From: Microbacterium lacus
GTDB taxonomy: Bacteria > Actinomycetota > Actinomycetes > Actinomycetales > Microbacteriaceae
Reading direction: 5' to 3'
Assembly: GCF_039531105.1 (NCBI RefSeq)
Contig: NZ_BAAAPK010000001.1
Span: forward strand, 682,001-746,000
Length of the DNA stretch: 64,000 nt
This document shows, in pieces, positions 16,360-24,764 of this stretch. Numbering within the stretch: the first letter of the stretch is position 1; each line of letters opens with the position of its first letter. The position numbers and the translations under genes are program-made. The notes beneath the pieces are model-generated. The model saw only the letters and a program-made list of their open reading frames with translations. It was not told the origin of the DNA and ran no database searches.

Positions 16360-17205
16360 TCACACCGAGTCGGTCCTCGCGCTCGGGACGACGCACACCG
16401 GGACGTGCGCCTGGGACAGCACGTCCTGTCCGGTCGATCCGAGGACGGCGCCCGTGAAGAGTGTGCGATGGTGCGTGCCGAGCACGAGCAGATTCGCCGC
16501 CCGGGAGGCCCGTAGCAGCGCCGTGGCCGGGCTCGTCTGCTCGATGATCTGCTCGGTGAGCAGATCGGGATGCGCCGCGCGGGCGCGGGTGATCGCGTCG
16601 CGGATCACCCGACGATGCGTGGCACGCGTCTCGATCGGCGAGGCGAGCAGCGCGACGGATCCCTCCATCTGCGGGACCGGCATCGCCCACGTATGCACGA
16701 GGGTGAGACGGACACCCGCCGCGGCGGCCTCGGCTGCCGCGAAGTCGACCGCGGCGAGCGACGAGTCGTCATCGTCCACGCCGACGACCACGCCGCCGGC
16801 GTTCGTCGTCCAGCGCTCGGGCCAGTCGTCGGGGATCACCGCGAGGGCGGTGCGAGTCCGGGAGGCGACACGCAGCGGCATCCAGGCGGCCACCGCCGAC
16901 CACAGGGGCCGACCCCGGTGGGACCCGATCACCAGCAGATCGGCGCCCCGCGCGCGCTCGAGCAGGGCGTCCGGCATCCGCCCCGTGAAGCGATGCGCAT
17001 CGACCTCGGCGTCGGGCGCGCGGTCGCGCAGGCGCCGTTCGGCCTCGATCAGCCCGGCGTCGCGGCCGAAGTCGTCTTGAAGCAGTGTGCCGCCGATCAT
17101 GACGACCTCGACCCGGCGGGGTCCCGCGGCGGCGCGCTCCGCCACCCAGTCCAGTGCCACCATCGAGGACGGGCTGCCGTCGAATCCCAGCACGATCGTC
17201 TCCAC
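16360..17205 (-). CDS. universal stress protein, tandem UspA domains
   Basis: 281-residue protein of two UspA domains (about 1-135 and 140-275). Domain 1 begins IVLGFDGSPSS and contains DLLVIGSHRGR; domain 2 begins VVVGVDDDDSS and contains NLLVLGTHHRTLFTGAVLGS, a near match to the G2xG9xG(S/T) nucleotide-binding motif. Tandem UspA proteins are a hallmark of the mycobacterial dormancy regulon and bind ATP. Located directly upstream of devS in the same orientation, but with its own DevR-like box at 17282-17295. Probably promotes survival under low oxygen or stasis. Confidence 0.9.
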   Translation of the reverse strand: METIVLGFDGSPSSMVALDWVAERAAAGPRRVEVVMIGGTLLQDDFGRDAGLIEAERRLRDRAPDAEVDAHRFTGRMPDALLERARGADLLVIGSHRGRPLWSAVAAWMPLRVASRTRTALAVIPDDWPERWTTNAGGVVVGVDDDDSSLAAVDFAAAEAAAAGVRLTLVHTWAMPVPQMEGSVALLASPIETRATHRRVIRDAITRARAAHPDLLTEQIIEQTSPATALLRASRAANLLVLGTHHRTLFTGAVLGSTGQDVLSQAHVPVCVVPSARTDSV

Positions 17206-17281
17206 GACGGGCCTCCTCCCGGACCGCGGTGCTCCATGCGCCGCCGTTTCGCACGGTACGGGAGCGCGTACGCCGTCCGAA

Positions 17282-17295
17282 GGGCCGAAGGTCCC
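17282..17295 (-). promoter_or_regulatory. DevR/DosR-box-like palindrome between USP gene and divergent SDR gene
   Basis: GGGCCGAAGGTCCC in the 134-bp divergent space; it reads GGGACCTTCGGCCC toward the universal stress protein, 77 nt before that start codon, and lies 44 nt before the SDR start at 17340. Could regulate either or both genes. Confidence 0.7.
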
Positions 17296-17339
17296 TCGTC
17301 GTGACCCCTGCGCCCCCGATCCGTGCGAGGGTCGAAGTG

Positions 17340-18179
17340 ATGAGCACCGGAGAGCAGACCAAGACGATCGTCATCACGGGGGCGAGCGACGGCATCGGCG
17401 CCGCTGCGGCCCGCAGGCTCGCCGAGCGCGGTCACCGGCTGGTCCTGGTGGGGCGCTCACCCGAGAAGACCCGCCGGATCGGGGCGGAGCTGGACAGTCC
17501 CGCCTTCGCAGCGGACTTCGCCGATCTGAGCGAGGTGCGGGCGCTCGCCGCGCGCATCGACGAGGAGGTCGATGCCGTCGACGTCCTGGTCAACAACGCC
17601 GGCGGGGTCTTCGGTGACCGCACCCCGACGGTCGACGGCTTCGAGAAGACCCTGCAGGTGGACCACCTGGCGCCGTTCCTCCTCACGAATCTGCTCATGC
17701 CCTCGCTACTGGCGGCGCGGGCGAGCGTCATCACGACCTCGAGTGCCGCCGCGCGCCTGTTCGGCGACATCCAGCTGGACGATCTCCAGAACGAGCGCCG
17801 GTTCTCCGCGAACAAGGCGTACGGCGACGCGAAGCTCGCGAACATCCTGTTCACGAAGGAGCTGCATCGGCGGTTCCATGCGCAGGGGCTGTCGGCGGCG
17901 GCTTTCCATCCCGGCCCGGTCGCGACGAACTTCGCGTCGGAGTCGACGAGCGCCATGCGCTGGGTGTACCAGACGCCCCTCCGCCACGCCTTCGGGCTCA
18001 TCTCCGCCGACCGCGGCGCGCAGACGCTCCTCTGGCTGGCCGAGACCACGCCGGGGACGGACTGGGCCTCGGGTGAGTACTACGAGAAGCTGAAGGTCGC
18101 GCGGACCAATCCGCAGGCGGCGGATGCCGATCTCGCCCGGCGTCTGTGGGACCGCAGCGCGGAGCTCGTCGGGCTGTAG
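17340..18179 (+). CDS. short-chain dehydrogenase/reductase (SDR)
   Basis: 279-residue SDR of the classical/retinol-dehydrogenase-like type. It has the cofactor motif TGASDGIGAAAA (about residue 14), NNAG, a serine in SVITTSSAAARLF and a catalytic YGDAKLAN (Y and K four residues apart), so the active site is complete. Substrate unknown. The longer open frame from 17154 runs antisense through the stress-protein gene and lacks a ribosome site, so I use ATG at 17340 behind GAGGG. Divergent from the universal stress protein, with the shared DevR-like box between them. Confidence 0.88.
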   Translation: MSTGEQTKTIVITGASDGIGAAAARRLAERGHRLVLVGRSPEKTRRIGAELDSPAFAADFADLSEVRALAARIDEEVDAVDVLVNNAGGVFGDRTPTVDGFEKTLQVDHLAPFLLTNLLMPSLLAARASVITTSSAAARLFGDIQLDDLQNERRFSANKAYGDAKLANILFTKELHRRFHAQGLSAAAFHPGPVATNFASESTSAMRWVYQTPLRHAFGLISADRGAQTLLWLAETTPGTDWASGEYYEKLKVARTNPQAADADLARRLWDRSAELVGL

Positions 18180-18221
18180 CCGACGCACTACGCTGAGCGG
18201 CGTGATCGAACGGTCCGGGCG

Positions 18222-19415
18222 ATGATGCCCCACGCCTCAGCCCGAGCCGGCTTCTGGATCGTCGCCGCGGTCTTCGCCGCAACGATGGCCTATTCGACCG
18301 TGCCGACCCCGCTGTACCCGTTGTACGAGCAGAGCGACGGCTTCCCGGTGAGCCTCGTGACCGTCATCTACTCCGCCTACGCGGTCGGGGTGATCGTGAG
18401 CCTGTACTTGTTCGGCCACATCAGCGACTGGTTCGGGCGCCGCCCGATGATCCTGATCGCCGTCGCGATCTCGCTCGTGTCGGGCGTGATGTTCCTGGCC
18501 TGGCCGGAGACCGCGGGGCTCGTGGCCGCGCGCCTGGTCAACGGAGTGAGCATCGGCATCATGTCGGCGACCGCGACGGCGTACCTCGGCGAAGTGCGCG
18601 CGGTCGCTGCCCCCACCGAGAAGCCGGCGTTCGCCGCCTCGGTCGCGGGTGCAGCGAACCTCGGCGGACTGGCGCTCGGCTCCCTCATCGGGGGAGCGAT
18701 GGCCGAAGTGCTCCCCGACCCGCTCGTGCTCCCGCACGTCCTCTTCCTCGTGCTCCTCACCGTTGCGCTGGTCGCCGTCGCGGCGGTGCCGGAGACGGTG
18801 GCGCGACCCGCAAAGGCGCCTCGCTACCGCCCGCAGAAGCTCTCCGTGCCGCGCGCCAACCGGTCCATCTTCCTCGTGGCCGCGTTCGGTGCGTTCGCGG
18901 GCTTCGCGGTGTTCGGGCTGTTCAGCTCGCTCATCCCCACTTTCCTCGGCGGCGAGTTCGAGGACCGCGACCACCTGCTGGCGGGGATCAGCGTCTTCGC
19001 GATCTTCGGGGCGTCGGCGGTGGGCCAGCTCGCGCTCGCCGGAGCGCGGCTGCGGACGCAGCTGACGGTGGCCGTCCTCGCGTGCACCGTGGGTCTCGTG
19101 GGTGTCGCTACGGGGGCGATCCTCGTGCAGATCGCCCTGTTCCTCGGCGGCGGGGTGATCGCGGGGCTCGGCGTCGGTCTGCTCTTCCGAGGGGCGATCG
19201 GCACCTCGCTCGCGATCGCCGAGCCGGGGCACTCCGGAGAGACGGTCGCGCTGTTGTTCCTGATCGCGTACCTCGGCCCGGTGATCCCCGTCCTCGCCGT
19301 CGGTGCCGGGCTGTCCTTCGCCCCGCCGCTGGCCGTCCTGCTGGTGTTCGTGGTGCTCGTGCTCGCGGCGACGGTGTCTGCGGGTCTGATCATGCGCCGC
19401 CGCGCGGCATCCTGA
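18222..19415 (+). CDS. MFS transporter
   Basis: 397-residue major facilitator with about 12 predicted membrane helices. The loop after helix 2 carries the family motif DWFGRRP, and helix 4 begins VNGVSIGIMSATATAYLGE. Inner-membrane exporter or importer; the substrate is not evident, though short MFS proteins like this are often drug or metabolite exporters. Two ATGs are adjacent (18222, 18225). Begins 42 bp after the SDR gene in the same direction, so possibly co-transcribed. Confidence 0.9.
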   Translation: MMPHASARAGFWIVAAVFAATMAYSTVPTPLYPLYEQSDGFPVSLVTVIYSAYAVGVIVSLYLFGHISDWFGRRPMILIAVAISLVSGVMFLAWPETAGLVAARLVNGVSIGIMSATATAYLGEVRAVAAPTEKPAFAASVAGAANLGGLALGSLIGGAMAEVLPDPLVLPHVLFLVLLTVALVAVAAVPETVARPAKAPRYRPQKLSVPRANRSIFLVAAFGAFAGFAVFGLFSSLIPTFLGGEFEDRDHLLAGISVFAIFGASAVGQLALAGARLRTQLTVAVLACTVGLVGVATGAILVQIALFLGGGVIAGLGVGLLFRGAIGTSLAIAEPGHSGETVALLFLIAYLGPVIPVLAVGAGLSFAPPLAVLLVFVVLVLAATVSAGLIMRRRAAS

Positions 19416-19462
19416 CCCCCGCGATGAGGCGGGCTGTCCGCTCCACGAAGTAGGCTCGCACC

Positions 19463-19777
19463 ATGGGCAGGTTCATCTACGACACGATGGCGAATTCGGT
19501 CGATATCGACGATCGCACGCTGGCACATCTGCGGATCGTCGTGATGAACAAGCTCCGGCGCACCGAGGCGTTCATGTTCGACGTCGAGGTCGGTGACGGC
19601 AGCGGTCGGCGCAGCTTCTGGATGCACCCGTCCGTGCCGATCCAGTTCCACTTCTTCGGCAGCCGCAACCCGCGCATCAACCGGGCGTGGATCGAAGACC
19701 TCATGCAGGCCGCGAGCGGCCCGAACGGTCTGACCATCACTCCCGAGCCGACCGAGGACACGCCGGCCGAAGAGTGA
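19463..19777 (+). CDS. small conserved protein, DUF7882-like (often mislabelled 'ATP-dependent DNA ligase')
   Basis: 104 residues. Proteins starting MGxxxYD…DDRTLAHLRIVVMNKLRR, followed by a FWMHPSVPIQFHFFGSR block and a short acidic tail, are abundant in Microbacteriaceae and are frequently labelled DNA ligase without any ligase motif. There is no KxDG nucleotidyl-transfer motif here, so it is not a ligase. Function unknown. It converges on a paralogue at 19788 with 10 bp between the stops. Confidence 0.78.
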   Translation: MGRFIYDTMANSVDIDDRTLAHLRIVVMNKLRRTEAFMFDVEVGDGSGRRSFWMHPSVPIQFHFFGSRNPRINRAWIEDLMQAASGPNGLTITPEPTEDTPAEE

Positions 19778-19787
19778 TCCGTCCGGG

Positions 19788-20276
19788 TCAGCGCTCGGGC
19801 TGAGCCGGCATCTCGCTCGTGCGGAGTACTTCCGCGGCCTCGTCAGCCGGGTTCTGCGGCACGTCGTTGCCTGCCACGGTCAGTTTCTCGATCGTGAGCT
19901 CATCGACTTCGACCTTGCCGACGGAGATGTCGGCATCCTGCTCCCCGTCCTCGTCGATGACGGGGATCGGGCCGGTGTCGAAGTGCTCGGCGATGAGCGT
20001 GATGCCGCCGGAGGAGTTCGCCGAACTCGCGAGCTCCTCGATCCACTCGCGGCTCAGATTCGTCGGCTCGGGGTCGTCGAACACGAACCGGAGCGGGATC
20101 GACGGGTGCAGCCAGATCGTGGTGCGCCCACGCGGCTGATCGTCGGGGTGGCGCCACGTGACCGTGAAACTCTCGCTCCGACGCAGCTTGGTCGCGATGA
20201 CGACCTTCAGATGCGCCAGCGCGCGGTCCTCGATGTGGATCGGGGTCGCCGATCCTCCGTAGTAGATGGTGCCCAC
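19788..20276 (-). CDS. conserved protein, DUF7882-like, with acidic C-terminal extension
   Basis: 162 residues from GTG at 20276. The first 100 residues match the convergent neighbour (IEDRALAHLKVVIATKLRRSESF, TTIWLHPSIPLRFVF, REWIEELASSANSSGGI). The last 60 form an acidic, low-complexity extension (VIDEDGEQDADISVGKVEVDEL). An upstream ATG at 20336 would add 20 residues that do not resemble the paralogue, which begins MGRFIYD as this one begins MGTIYYG. Function unknown. The two genes form a tail-to-tail pair of diverged duplicates. Confidence 0.75.
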   Translation of the reverse strand: MGTIYYGGSATPIHIEDRALAHLKVVIATKLRRSESFTVTWRHPDDQPRGRTTIWLHPSIPLRFVFDDPEPTNLSREWIEELASSANSSGGITLIAEHFDTGPIPVIDEDGEQDADISVGKVEVDELTIEKLTVAGNDVPQNPADEAAEVLRTSEMPAQPER

Positions 20277-20295
20277 GTGGCCACCATATGCCCTG

Positions 20296-20931
20296 TCAGC
20301 GCGTGGCGCGTGCCAGGTTGGCCTCGAGCTCGTCACGGTCCTGCCGCACCCCGTACGCAGGCTGATCGCGCTCGACCCGCCAGCTCTCCGAGAGCCGTCC
20401 GGCGTTCACCGTGTCGAATCCGAACTCGTCGTACAGCGCGGTCACGAATGCGACGGCGTCCGCGTGATCGCTCGAGGTCGCGAGAGCTCGGCGACCGGGC
20501 GTTCCCGCGGGCGAGCCGTCGGTGAGGATCTGTCCCGACATGATGTGGTTGAACGCCTTCACGACCTTCGACTCGGGCAGGTGCTCCTGGAGCATCCCGC
20601 TCGTGGTCGTGGTCTTCTCCTCGAGCGCGGCGATCCGGCCGTCGCGCTCCCAGTAGTAGTTGTTGGTGTCCAGCACGATCTTGCCGGCCAGCGGTGCGAC
20701 GGGCACCTCTTGATAGGCCTTGAGGGGGACGGTCACGATCACGACCTCACCCTGGGTCGCGGCATCCGTCACGGTGCCCGCCTGGGCGTGCTCGCCGAGC
20801 TCGGCCACGAGCTCCTGCAGCGACGCGGGGCCGCGCGAGTTGCTGATGACCACATCGTGGCCGCGGTCCACGAGTCCCCGGGCGAGGGTCGAGCCGATAT
20901 GTCCTGCGCCGATGATTCCGAAGCGTGTCAT
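20296..20931 (-). CDS. NADPH-dependent F420 reductase-like NAD(P)-binding oxidoreductase
   Basis: 211-residue Rossmann protein similar to F420H2:NADP oxidoreductase (NpdG/FNO) and related prokaryotic NAD(P)-binding reductases. The N terminus FGIIGAGHIGSTLARGL is the dinucleotide site, and SNSRGP after strand 2 is typical of NADP(H) preference. DTNNYYWERDG and KVVKAFNHI are conserved family blocks. Whether the electron partner is F420 cannot be told from sequence. Lies between the DUF7882 protein and an aminotransferase, all leftward, with a 53-bp gap to the aminotransferase. Confidence 0.8.
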   Translation of the reverse strand: MTRFGIIGAGHIGSTLARGLVDRGHDVVISNSRGPASLQELVAELGEHAQAGTVTDAATQGEVVIVTVPLKAYQEVPVAPLAGKIVLDTNNYYWERDGRIAALEEKTTTTSGMLQEHLPESKVVKAFNHIMSGQILTDGSPAGTPGRRALATSSDHADAVAFVTALYDEFGFDTVNAGRLSESWRVERDQPAYGVRQDRDELEANLARATR

Positions 20932-20984
20932 GCGGGGTGGAACGCGACCGCCGGGCGGGTATTCCCGATCGGATGCCGCGCGCC

Positions 20985-22388
20985 TCAGAGCCGCGACCAG
21001 GCCTCGGTGAGGACGCTCCGCAGGATCTGCTCGATCTGATCGAACTCGGACGGGCCGATCGTGAGCGGCGGCGCCAGCTGGATCACGGGATCGCCGCGGT
21101 CATCGGCGCGGCAGTACAGGCCCGCGTCGAAGAGCGCCTTGGAGAGGAAGCCGCGCAGCAGCCGCTCGGACTCGTCGTCGTCGAAGGTCTCCTTCGTGGC
21201 CTTGTCCTTCACGAGCTCGATGCCGAAGAAGTATCCGTCGCCGCGGACGTCGCCGACGATCGGCAGGTCGCCGAGCCGCTCGAGCGTCGACCGGAAGACC
21301 GGAGAGTTCTCGCGAACGTGGGCCAGCAGCCCTTCCTCCTCGAAGATGTCGAGGTTCTCCAGCGCGACCGCGGACGAGACCGGGTGCCCGCCGAACGTGT
21401 AGCCGTGCGGGAACGAGGCCTGGCCGTGGGCGAACGGCTCGTAGATGCGGTCGCTCACGATCGTGCCGCCCAGCGGCGAGTAGCCGCTCGTGACCGCCTT
21501 CGCGAACGTGATCATGTCGGGCTGATAGCCGTAGACGTCCGCGCCGAAGTACTGGCCGAGGCGGCCGAACGCGCAGATGACCTCGTCCGAGACCAGGAGC
21601 ACGTCGTACTTGTCGCAGATCTCGCGGACGCGCTGGAAGTAGCCGGCCGGCGGGGGGAAGCATCCGCCGGAGTTCTGAACCGGCTCGAGGAACACGGCGG
21701 CGACCGTGTCGGGACCCTCGAAGTTGATCATCTCCTCGATGCGGTCGGCGGCCCAGACGCCGAACTCCTCCGGAGTGCCTCCGGCGAAGCCCATCTCGCC
21801 CGCACGGTAGTAGTTGGTGTTCGGCACGCGGAACCCGCCGGGGACCACGGGTTCGAACATGGATTTCATTCCCGGCAGGCCCGTGATCGCGAGCGCGCCC
21901 TGCGGCGTGCCGTGGTACGCGATGAAGCGCGAGATCACCTTGTGCTTCGTGGGGCGCCCGACGAGCTTCCAGTAGTGCTTCGCGAGCTTGAACGCAGTCT
22001 CGACCGCCTCCCCGCCGCCGGTGGAGAAGAAGACGTGGTTGAGGTCACCCGGCGCGAGATCGGCGATCCGGTCGGCCAGCTCGATCGCGGCGGGGTGGGC
22101 GTAGGACCAGATCGGGAAGAACGCGAGCTGCTCGGCCTGACGGGCAGCAGCCTCCGCGAGCCGGCGCCGACCGTGTCCGGCGTTGACGACGAAGAGACCG
22201 GCGAGACCGTCGATGTACTCCTTGCCGGTCGAATCCCAGATGCGGTGCCCCTCGCCCTTCACGATGATCGGCACCCCGGGGCCTTCGGTCATGACCGACT
22301 GGCGGGAGAAGTGCATCCAGAGATGGTCGCGCGCCATCGCCTGGAGGTCGGCATCCGTCCGGGACGGGGATTCGGTCGAGATCGACAT
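20985..22388 (-). CDS. class III (omega) aminotransferase, PLP-dependent
   Basis: 467-residue fold-type I aminotransferase of subgroup III. It has FFSTGGGEAVETAFKLAKHYW near residue 125, AYHGTPQGAL for the phosphate/PLP environment, VSDEVICAFGRLG with the cofactor aspartate, and the Schiff-base lysine in TFAKAVTSGYSPLGG. The length and motif spacing resemble omega-amino acid:pyruvate transaminases used in polyamine, beta-alanine or GABA breakdown. Single gene; the leader before it has no recognised operator. Confidence 0.9.
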   Translation of the reverse strand: MSISTESPSRTDADLQAMARDHLWMHFSRQSVMTEGPGVPIIVKGEGHRIWDSTGKEYIDGLAGLFVVNAGHGRRRLAEAAARQAEQLAFFPIWSYAHPAAIELADRIADLAPGDLNHVFFSTGGGEAVETAFKLAKHYWKLVGRPTKHKVISRFIAYHGTPQGALAITGLPGMKSMFEPVVPGGFRVPNTNYYRAGEMGFAGGTPEEFGVWAADRIEEMINFEGPDTVAAVFLEPVQNSGGCFPPPAGYFQRVREICDKYDVLLVSDEVICAFGRLGQYFGADVYGYQPDMITFAKAVTSGYSPLGGTIVSDRIYEPFAHGQASFPHGYTFGGHPVSSAVALENLDIFEEEGLLAHVRENSPVFRSTLERLGDLPIVGDVRGDGYFFGIELVKDKATKETFDDDESERLLRGFLSKALFDAGLYCRADDRGDPVIQLAPPLTIGPSEFDQIEQILRSVLTEAWSRL

Positions 22389-22459
22389 GTGGCGGCCTTC
22401 CTCCCGGCGCCGTGCGCGCCGGTGGCTCCGACGTTACTCCCGCCTGCGGCCGCGGTGCC

Positions 22460-24754
22460 TCATCCGATCGGCACCGCGGCGAGGACCGCGACGTCCGTCA
22501 CCCGGCGGTCCGCCGATCCGACGACGTGCACGTCTCCGGTCAGCTCGATCACCGCGCTCGCCTCGCGCTCGGCGCACGACGGTCCGACCCACAGTTCCAC
22601 AGTGCCGGGTTCGACGATGCGCGTCCCCGCCCGTGAGGTGAAGGCCAGGCGCGTGGACGGCACGTCGAACACCACGTCGCGCTCCGCCCCGGCCGGAAGG
22701 TCCACCCGGGCGTAGCCGAGCAGTTGCGCGACCGGACGCGTCACCGAGGCGGAGACGTCGCGGGCGTAGAGCTGCACGACGTCGGTGCCGTCGCGCTCGC
22801 CGTCGTTGCGCACGCGGACGGTGGCGCGGAACGAGTCGCCGGCCTGCGCGGCACCGTCGACGCGCAGGTCGGTGTGACTGAACGTCGTGTAGCTGAGCCC
22901 GAAGCCGAACGGACGCACCGGGGCACTGCTCGCGCTCGTGACCTCGCTGGGACCACCCAGGATCGGGTGCAGGTACGAGTACGGCTGCGATCCCGCCGAC
23001 CGCGGCAGGGACACCGGCAGGCGGCCGCTCGGCACGCTCGCCCCGGACAGGAGGGAAGCGAGCGCGGGTGCGCCCTCTTCACCGGGGAAGAAGGACTGGA
23101 CGACGGCCGCCGGGGCGCCGGGCGCATCCAGCGCCCAGTCGATCGCGTACGGACGGCCGGTCAGCAGCACGAGCACGACCGGGGTGCCTGTCGCGGTGAC
23201 CGCCTGGACGAGTTCCCGCTGCACTCCGGGCAGCTCCAGGCTCTCCACGTCGTTGCCCTCGCCGACCGTGCCGCGCCCGAAGAGCCCCGCGCGGTCGCCG
23301 ACGACGACGACCGCGACATCGGCATCGCTCGCCGCGGCGACGGCGTCGGGGATGCGGCTGCGGTCCTCCCCCTCGACGTCGCACCCTTCGGCGTGGACGA
23401 TCTCGGACTGCGGGAACTCGGACCGCAGGGCGTCGAGCACGGTCGGGATCTCGAAGCCGAACTCGACGCCGGGGTGGTGTGCGAGGACGTGGTTCGCGAA
23501 CGAATAGCAGCCCATGAGCGCCTCGGCCGACGCCGCGTTCGGTCCGATGGCGGCGATGCGCTGCGGCGAGCGCAGCGGCAGGACGCCGTCGTTGGAGAGG
23601 AGCACGACCGACTCCTCGGCGAGCCGACGGGCCGCCGCGCGGTGCGCGGGGCCGTCCAGGTCCGCGCTTCGCGGCGCCGCGTCGAAGGTCTCGTCCAGAA
23701 GCCCCAGCCGCTCCTTCTGGGCGAGCACGCGCGCCACGGCACGGTCGACGATCGCCTCGTCGATGCCCCCGGTGCGCATCAGCTCGAGGAGCGGCTCCGC
23801 GTAGGCCTCGGCGTTCGGGAGTTCGACGTCGATCCCGGCCGTCAGCGCGAGACGGGCCGCCTCGGCGGGGCTCGCGGCGACCGCGTGCATCGTCTGCAGG
23901 AACAGCACCGAGAAGTAGTCGGCGACCACGACCCCGTCGAAGCCCCACTGCCCGCGCAGCAGATCGGTGAGGTGTTCCGCGGAGGCGGCGACCGGCATCC
24001 CGTCGATCTCGGCGTACGAGTTCATGACGCTCCGCGCACCGCCGTCGCGGACGGCCATCTCGAACGGCGGGAGGAGGACGTCGGCGATCTCGCGCGGTCC
24101 CGCGGACACCGGCGCATGGTTGCGACCCGCGCGCGAGGCAGAGTATCCGACGAAGTGCTTGAGGGTGGCGTCGACGCCCGTCTCCTGCAGACCGCGCACG
24201 TAGGCGGTGCCGATCGTGCCGACGACGTAGGGGTCCTCGGCGATGCACTCGTCCACGCGGCCCCAGCGCGGGTCGCGGATCACATCGAGGACGGGAGCGA
24301 GGCCCTGGTGGATGCCGAGCTCGCGCATCGTGCCGCCGATCAGGCGCGCCATCTCGTGCACCGCCTCCGGATCGAACGAGGCCCCCCACGCGAGCGGGGT
24401 GGGATAGGTGGCGGCCTTCCACGCGGCCAGGCCCGTCAGGCACTCCTCATGCACGATCGCCGGGATGCCGAGACGGGTCTGCCCGCGCAGGCGCCGCTGC
24501 TCGCCCCAGAGCCATTCGGCGCGGGCGATCGGGTCGACGGGCCGCGTGCCGTACACCCGGGTGAGGTGCCCGATGCCGTGACGGCTGGCCTCCTCATAAG
24601 CGGTCGACGAGCCGAGCTCGTCCGCCATCGGCGCCACGACCTCGTCGCCCTGATCGATCCAGTACCCGCCGAGCTGAGCGACTTTCTCTTCCGGCGTCAT
24701 CTGAGCGATGAGGTCTTCTACGCGCGCCGAAGCGCGCTGTTCGTTCTCGATCAT
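22460..24754 (-). CDS. glycoside hydrolase family 3 (beta-xylosidase/beta-glucosidase)
   Basis: 764-residue GH3 enzyme without signal peptide, so probably intracellular. It has the N-terminal TIM barrel with LKHFVGY and the nucleophile aspartate in GFDGVVVADYFS, the alpha/beta sandwich (AIGPNAASAEALMGCYSF), and the C-terminal Fn3-like domain with FGFGLSYTTF. Last gene of the ABC importer operon (10 bp after the permease), so it probably hydrolyses the imported oligosaccharide. Next to xylose genes, xylo-oligosaccharides or beta-glucosides are the likely substrates. I chose ATG at 24754, preceded by GGAAGAA; the ATG at 24781 would overlap the permease gene. Confidence 0.9.
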   Translation of the reverse strand: MIENEQRASARVEDLIAQMTPEEKVAQLGGYWIDQGDEVVAPMADELGSSTAYEEASRHGIGHLTRVYGTRPVDPIARAEWLWGEQRRLRGQTRLGIPAIVHEECLTGLAAWKAATYPTPLAWGASFDPEAVHEMARLIGGTMRELGIHQGLAPVLDVIRDPRWGRVDECIAEDPYVVGTIGTAYVRGLQETGVDATLKHFVGYSASRAGRNHAPVSAGPREIADVLLPPFEMAVRDGGARSVMNSYAEIDGMPVAASAEHLTDLLRGQWGFDGVVVADYFSVLFLQTMHAVAASPAEAARLALTAGIDVELPNAEAYAEPLLELMRTGGIDEAIVDRAVARVLAQKERLGLLDETFDAAPRSADLDGPAHRAAARRLAEESVVLLSNDGVLPLRSPQRIAAIGPNAASAEALMGCYSFANHVLAHHPGVEFGFEIPTVLDALRSEFPQSEIVHAEGCDVEGEDRSRIPDAVAAASDADVAVVVVGDRAGLFGRGTVGEGNDVESLELPGVQRELVQAVTATGTPVVLVLLTGRPYAIDWALDAPGAPAAVVQSFFPGEEGAPALASLLSGASVPSGRLPVSLPRSAGSQPYSYLHPILGGPSEVTSASSAPVRPFGFGLSYTTFSHTDLRVDGAAQAGDSFRATVRVRNDGERDGTDVVQLYARDVSASVTRPVAQLLGYARVDLPAGAERDVVFDVPSTRLAFTSRAGTRIVEPGTVELWVGPSCAEREASAVIELTGDVHVVGSADRRVTDVAVLAAVPIG

Positions 24755-24764
24755 GACTTCTTCC

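Noticed and set aside
19463-19777. ATP-dependent DNA ligase
   Set aside because: No KxDG motif or OB fold in 104 residues; similarity is to DUF7882-type proteins that inherited this label.
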